Shown here piece after piece: positions 38,458 to 41,802 of a stretch of DNA of 41,802 nucleotides; positions within the stretch are counted from its first letter, which is position 1; each line of letters starts with the position of its first letter. Source of the DNA: Pseudoalteromonas holothuriae (lineage in GTDB: Bacteria; Pseudomonadota; Gammaproteobacteria; Enterobacterales; Alteromonadaceae); assembly GCF_945859825.1 (NCBI RefSeq), contig NZ_CAMAPC010000028.1, forward strand, positions 1 to 41,802, read 5' to 3'. Below the pieces are notes generated by a model, which did no database searches, was not told the origin of the DNA, and worked only from the letters and a program-made list of their open reading frames with translations. The translations under genes and the position numbers were made by a program.

Positions 38458-39680
38458 CTGTTTTCCATTTTTAATGCGATTGAGAATATTCTTGCAACAC
38501 AAAGTGTGCATTAGTTCCGCTATGTCCAAAAGAGCTAATTGCCGCCATTAAAGGAGTCTGTTCACTTTGCCATGACTTTGACTGTGCACTGAGGTAAAAA
38601 GGCGACCGCTCAAGGTGAATATTTGGATTGAGTGTTGAGAAGTTTTTGAGGCCAGGTAAACAGCCATTCTGCATTGATTTAACGACTTTAATCATACTCA
38701 CTACTCCAGAGGCAGCTAATGTGTGTCCAACCATGGGCTTCAGACTACCAAGCAAACAATAATGTGACTTATCAGTAAAGTGACTAAACGCTCTGCTAAG
38801 GGCATTTACTTCAACCGGATCGCCAAGTGGCGTTCCTGTTCCATGTGCTTCTACGTAACTAATATGTTCAGGATTTACACCATATTTGCGATAAGTATTT
38901 ACTATTAATTCTTCCTGAGCTTTACCACAGGGTGCTGTTATGCCATTACTCCCACCGTCCTGATTTACTCCCGATGCAGCTATGGTGGCGTAAATGTTGT
39001 CATTATCCCGTTGGGCATCAGAGAGCCTTTTAAGTACTATCAGCCCCACGGCTTCAGAAAACAGTGTGCCATCAGCAGCAGCATCAAATGTAGCGCAGTA
39101 GCCGGTTTTAGATAACATTCCAACATCAGCAAGATATTTAAGTGCGCTTTCATCAAGGTTGGCATACACACCACCTGCAAGCGCCATGTTTGACTCCCCA
39201 GTACGTAAGCTTTCACATGCATAATGAATTGCAACAGCAGAAGATGAGCAGCCTGTGTTAACGACCAACGCAGGTCCTTTTAGATCAAGGAAATGTGAAA
39301 TACGAGATGCAATAATTGCTTCAGATGATCCCGTAAACGACTCATTGAAATAGCCTAATGGCTCAGCACCTACGAACACACTTACCTGCTGACCGGTGAA
39401 ACTAAGCGGATCATAGCTAGCGTCTTCAATACACTTCCAGCTTTGTTCTAAAATCAACCTTTGATGCGGGTGCATGAGTTCAGCTTCATGGGGTGAAATA
39501 CCAAAGAACAACGAGTCAAAATTATTCTTTCCTTGTATCTTTAAAGACTCTATATCCTGAGTCTTCTGGATGAATGCTTGGTCATCCTCTGCGACTAATA
39601 ACTGCCAAAAATCATCAATATTGTCTGCGCCAGAAAACTGACCTGACATACCGATAATCGCAATACTATCCTGTTCATTA
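34965..39680 (-). other. Module 2 (split over A and B): KS | KR-cMT-ACP
   Basis: Predicted to add a malonyl unit, methylate its alpha carbon and reduce the beta-keto group, giving alpha-methyl-beta-hydroxy. The KS (gene A, 39680-38480) has Cys codon 39250-39248 in NTGCSSS. The KR (37885-36530) has GGAGSIG, the Ser of FFSSIN and the Tyr of GYAVGC; the usual Asn is Cys, as in other KRs that precede a C-MT here. The Asp that marks B-type KRs is absent (HSAMVVKG), so an A-type alcohol is suggested. The C-MT (36400-35330) has its SAM loop at 35830-35877. The ACP is GLDSIL near 35090-35105. No DH. Confidence 0.88.
38455..38473 (-). other. A/B gene junction splitting KS from its linker
   Basis: Gene A stops with TAA and gene B's ATG follows 13 nt later in the +1 frame. 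Gene B's frame is open back to a TAA at 38548-38550, so the two open frames overlap by about 75 bp. Upstream of the ATG is AATGGAAAACAG, a poor ribosome site. No docking sequence is visible on either side: A ends at EYSQSH, and B has only about 13 residues before the linker begins. Confidence 0.8.
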
Positions 39681-41802
39681 TGTTTTATATTATGTGGCTT
39701 TTTTATATTTTTAATTTTTATTGGTCCACTCAGCCCATCTATATTATTAGTTTTTGTAAGGCTGCCCTGTGATTTTTTTACTTTTAGCAAATCATCTTTA
39801 TACTCTTGCAAAATATAAGATTTTAACTTTTCAACTGAACTATATTCAAAAATACAAGTAGGAGCAAGCGTGATATTTAAGGTTTTATTAATTTGCTCAA
39901 CAAAACTTAAGCCTAAAATCGAGTCTAAACCATATCTCTCAAAAGGTGTTTTTTGCGAAAGATCTTGAGGTGCTTGTTTTAATACCTTAGCCAATGTTTC
40001 ACACAATAATACACTTAAATCTGCCTCATCAAAATCAGTACTCATATCCTGCTTGTCAACGCTCAGCACTTCCAATTGAACAGCCGTCCCTATCATGAAA
40101 GTAAGACTTGCACATGGCTTGCCCTGTTCATCACATAAAGTCACTGTCAATAACTTGTTCTGATTTAAAAGCGATACACATACGTATTTACCAAATTCAG
40201 AAGTATTATAAACTTGTGCTTTGTGTATATTAATATTATCTATATCATGCAGCTGAGGATCTAAACGCAAAAGTAACAAGTTTAATAATTCACTCGTTAA
40301 CCAGTTAAATGACGATGCTTGAACGCAGTCATTCAACTGCAGCAATATGCTATCTTTATATAACCAATACTGTTTATAAGCCTTAGATTCTTCAATACCT
40401 GAAAACACATCGCTGCTATTCTTTATAATCTCCAAATCAAGAATATTAAATTCTAGATTGTTAATCTTAGAAAAATGACCTTGGCATATTATTTCTTTGC
40501 AATTACCTTTGATATGACCCAAATCAAAACTCAAGCAGTCTTGCTGACTGGTGCCCACTTCAATATATAAATCCAAACCTGATGAAGATATATAGCATGG
40601 TTGCATCCAATTAAATGATGATAACTGAAATTGATTTAGCGATGAATTTTCATCACTACAAGCATGTATGCACGCAAAAGTTACGGCTTCAAGGACCTGC
40701 AAGTGTGACAACCTTGCCTGTGTTGTATTCACTTCATCAGATAAAGCAACATCACTTGGGAATAAATGACTTCTGTATATTTGCTGTGTAAGAGTAGAAC
40801 AATTCTTATGCACGAAAGGATGTAAGTAAGTAGCTTGTGCAACCCCGGCTGATGACTTATTCAGTGTTTCACACCAATGTTCTGTTCTAGCAAAAGGATA
40901 AGCAGGTAAATCTAGGTGCTGCACCGCTTCCCATTGCTGCATTCGCCACCAAGGTAAGCTATACCCTTCACAATAAAGCTGTGCCAACTCATACAATCCC
41001 GCAACACCCTGTACACCTTCCTCTGCCAGTAACGACTCTCCTCGACGTTGTAATGCACCCCGTTTAACACCATGCTCACTCTCTACCACACCCCTTACAT
41101 AGCGACTATCTTCACCCGCCAATTGAATGCAACATAATAATGAAATCGCCTCCGATACCGTGCTTACTACCATCCCCACTCTGTCACTGTGATGCATCCT
41201 GCGCGCACACAAACTGTAACTCAAATCACTCATCCGTAAGTCCGACGGCGCCGACATCAAGTACTGCTCCAAAGCCGACAACTGTGCCAATAAATCCGCT
41301 TCTCCCTTACCCGATATCAGTAATAAATATCCAGCCCTACTTCGCGCTTCCTCCCTCCCCCGCTCTGCATATTCTCGCAGCACTACATGCGCATTCGTCC
41401 CACTCATTCCAAATGAGCTTACTCCTCCCATTCGTAATCCATCACTTTCCCACGCCTTCAACTGCTTGTTCACATACAATGGACTCTTCGCCCAATTTAT
41501 GTAGTCATTCTCTTGCTCACAGTACAAACTACCCGGTATCTCCTTATGACGTAACGCCTCTACCAGCGCTACCACACTCACCAAGCCCGATGCCGCCAAT
41601 GTATGACCCAAATTACCTTTCACCGACGTTAAAGCACATTGCCCTACATCCGCTCCTCGCTCTGCTAACACCGACTCCAGCGCCGTTAACTCCACCGAAT
41701 CTCCCAGCTTCGTTCCCGTTCCATGAGCCACTATATAACCCAACTGCCCTATATCTAAATCATACTCATCATATATCTGCTGCAACAACGCACTTTGCGC
41801 CG
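38471..41802 (-). CDS. trans-AT polyketide synthase, gene A (5' partial): KS(part)-DH*-ACP-KS
   Basis: C-terminal 1109 residues of a modular polyketide synthase; the frame is open to the right edge, so the true start lies outside the window. Domains: end of a KS (residues 1-145, His of HGTGT and His of NLGHT present, Cys not seen), KS linker (145-300, ending LPAYPFARTEHW), a DH-like domain without catalytic residues (322-577), an ACP (594-672, phosphopantetheine Ser in GLDSILGL), and a complete KS (707-1109) with Cys851 in NTGCSSS, EAHGTGT and VGHT. No AT domain follows the first KS, which marks a trans-AT system. The protein stops only a few residues after the KS core (EYSQSH), so the linker of this second KS is encoded by the next gene, 13 bp downstream. 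The first 870 bp have a base composition unlike the rest. Certain as a PKS; its loading and upstream modules are unknown. Confidence 0.96.
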   Translation of the reverse strand, partial: AQSALLQQIYDEYDLDIGQLGYIVAHGTGTKLGDSVELTALESVLAERGADVGQCALTSVKGNLGHTLAASGLVSVVALVEALRHKEIPGSLYCEQENDYINWAKSPLYVNKQLKAWESDGLRMGGVSSFGMSGTNAHVVLREYAERGREEARSRAGYLLLISGKGEADLLAQLSALEQYLMSAPSDLRMSDLSYSLCARRMHHSDRVGMVVSTVSEAISLLCCIQLAGEDSRYVRGVVESEHGVKRGALQRRGESLLAEEGVQGVAGLYELAQLYCEGYSLPWWRMQQWEAVQHLDLPAYPFARTEHWCETLNKSSAGVAQATYLHPFVHKNCSTLTQQIYRSHLFPSDVALSDEVNTTQARLSHLQVLEAVTFACIHACSDENSSLNQFQLSSFNWMQPCYISSSGLDLYIEVGTSQQDCLSFDLGHIKGNCKEIICQGHFSKINNLEFNILDLEIIKNSSDVFSGIEESKAYKQYWLYKDSILLQLNDCVQASSFNWLTSELLNLLLLRLDPQLHDIDNINIHKAQVYNTSEFGKYVCVSLLNQNKLLTVTLCDEQGKPCASLTFMIGTAVQLEVLSVDKQDMSTDFDEADLSVLLCETLAKVLKQAPQDLSQKTPFERYGLDSILGLSFVEQINKTLNITLAPTCIFEYSSVEKLKSYILQEYKDDLLKVKKSQGSLTKTNNIDGLSGPIKIKNIKKPHNIKHNEQDSIAIIGMSGQFSGADNIDDFWQLLVAEDDQAFIQKTQDIESLKIQGKNNFDSLFFGISPHEAELMHPHQRLILEQSWKCIEDASYDPLSFTGQQVSVFVGAEPLGYFNESFTGSSEAIIASRISHFLDLKGPALVVNTGCSSSAVAIHYACESLRTGESNMALAGGVYANLDESALKYLADVGMLSKTGYCATFDAAADGTLFSEAVGLIVLKRLSDAQRDNDNIYATIAASGVNQDGGSNGITAPCGKAQEELIVNTYRKYGVNPEHISYVEAHGTGTPLGDPVEVNALSRAFSHFTDKSHYCLLGSLKPMVGHTLAASGVVSMIKVVKSMQNGCLPGLKNFSTLNPNIHLERSPFYLSAQSKSWQSEQTPLMAAISSFGHSGTNAHFVLQEYSQSH
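40070..40835 (-). other. Degenerate dehydratase domain (DH*)
   Basis: The domain begins with a normal DH N-terminus (LHPFVHKN) and has about 255 residues, as DHs do. The usual DH-x-V-x-G-x-x-x-L-P active-site loop, however, reads SDEVNTTQARLSH, so the catalytic His, the Gly and the Pro are all missing. In the second motif the HPxxLDxxxQ pattern is replaced by FNWLTSELLN, without the catalytic Asp. Sampled 60-base lines here are 25-33% G+C, against 47% in a sampled line of the module 3 KS. The domain therefore looks like a relic with a structural role at most. Confidence 0.8.
40930..41802 (-). other. Region of alien base composition covering KS1 and its linker
   Basis: In sampled 60-base lines on the plus strand between 40,921 and 41,580 I count 21-27 C against 6-11 G. 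From 40,861-40,920 onward the ratio is near 1:1 (11 C, 13 G). The coding strand is thus extremely G-rich and C-poor, with many TTG, GTG, GCG and GGA codons, up to the conserved LPAYPFARTEHW motif at the end of the KS linker, and ordinary after it. The region extends past the right edge. It reads as a transferred or converted KS-linker block joined at a known type of recombination site. Confidence 0.75.

Larger units (their letters stand above)
39785..41802 (-). other. Module 1: KS(partial)-DH*-ACP
   Basis: This module has no KR and no methyltransferase, so a beta-keto intermediate is expected unless a trans-acting enzyme intervenes. Only the C-terminal third of the KS is in view: IVAHGTGT near 41715-41730 and GNLGHT near 41600-41625. 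It resembles the KS of module 9 (both read V-A/T-H-G-T-G-T, then LGDS rather than LGDP, and end in AFGM/SFGM-S/T-GTN), so the two are probably from one clade. The DH fold is present but catalytically dead. The ACP has an intact GLDS motif near 39920-39932. Confidence 0.85.

Noticed and set aside
38458..38529. Longer gene B starting upstream at a TTG
   Set aside because: The extra residues come from gene A's coding sequence read in another frame and match nothing in PKS linkers; the ATG at 38457 fits better.
41780..41788. TTG at 41788 as the start of gene A
   Set aside because: The frame continues to the window edge and this point is inside a KS, so the gene is simply cut off by the window.
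1..41802. AT, ER, thioesterase, condensation or adenylation domains
   Set aside because: No AT GHSxG-type domain, no ER, TE, C or A domain was found in any inter-domain space; each KS is followed only by the short linker ending in an LP-x-Y-x-F-like motif.

Overview
The window is almost wholly coding, all on the minus strand, and holds the middle of a giant trans-acyltransferase (trans-AT) modular polyketide synthase. Four genes follow one another from right to left: A (right edge to 38471, 5' end cut off), B (38457-28597, 3286 aa), C (28580-12039, 5513 aa) and D (12046 to the left edge, 4015 codons seen, 3' end cut off). The gaps are 13 bp, 16 bp and an 8-bp overlap, so this looks like one operon. 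There is no non-coding stretch longer than 16 bp and no promoter, terminator, RNA gene, transposon or CRISPR. Malonyl loading must come from a separate AT gene outside the window, because no AT domain is present after any ketosynthase. No loading module, thioesterase, enoylreductase, NRPS domain or beta-branching cassette is visible.

Modules in biosynthetic order (window numbering): M1 KS(partial)-decayed DH-ACP; M2 KS | KR-cMT-ACP; M3 KS-DH-KR-ACP; M4 KS | DH-KR-ACP-ACP-ACP; M5 KS-DH-KR-cMT-ACP; M6 KS-oMT-KR-ACP-ACP; M7 KS-DH | KR-ACP; M8 KS0-ACP (condensing His lost); M9 KS-DH-KR-cMT-ACP; M10 KS-DH- (cut by the window). A bar marks a protein boundary. All three boundaries fall inside modules, each at a different point: directly after a KS, after the KS-linker, and between DH and KR.

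Read by co-linearity, the segment would add an unreduced keto unit (M1), an alpha-methyl-beta-hydroxy unit (M2), three successive olefins with the last alpha-methylated (M3-M5), a beta-methoxy unit (M6), another olefin (M7), no extension (M8), an alpha-methyl olefin (M9) and an incompletely seen dehydrated unit (M10). This is a methylated, O-methylated polyene-type chain. I cannot match it to a named compound.

The DNA is moderately AT-rich and Gln-rich in translation, with domains of the kind found in Gram-negative trans-AT systems. A gammaproteobacterium, perhaps marine or symbiotic, is plausible, but no taxonomic marker is in the window. A sharp change in base composition near 40,930 and a decayed DH just after it suggest recent recombination in gene A.
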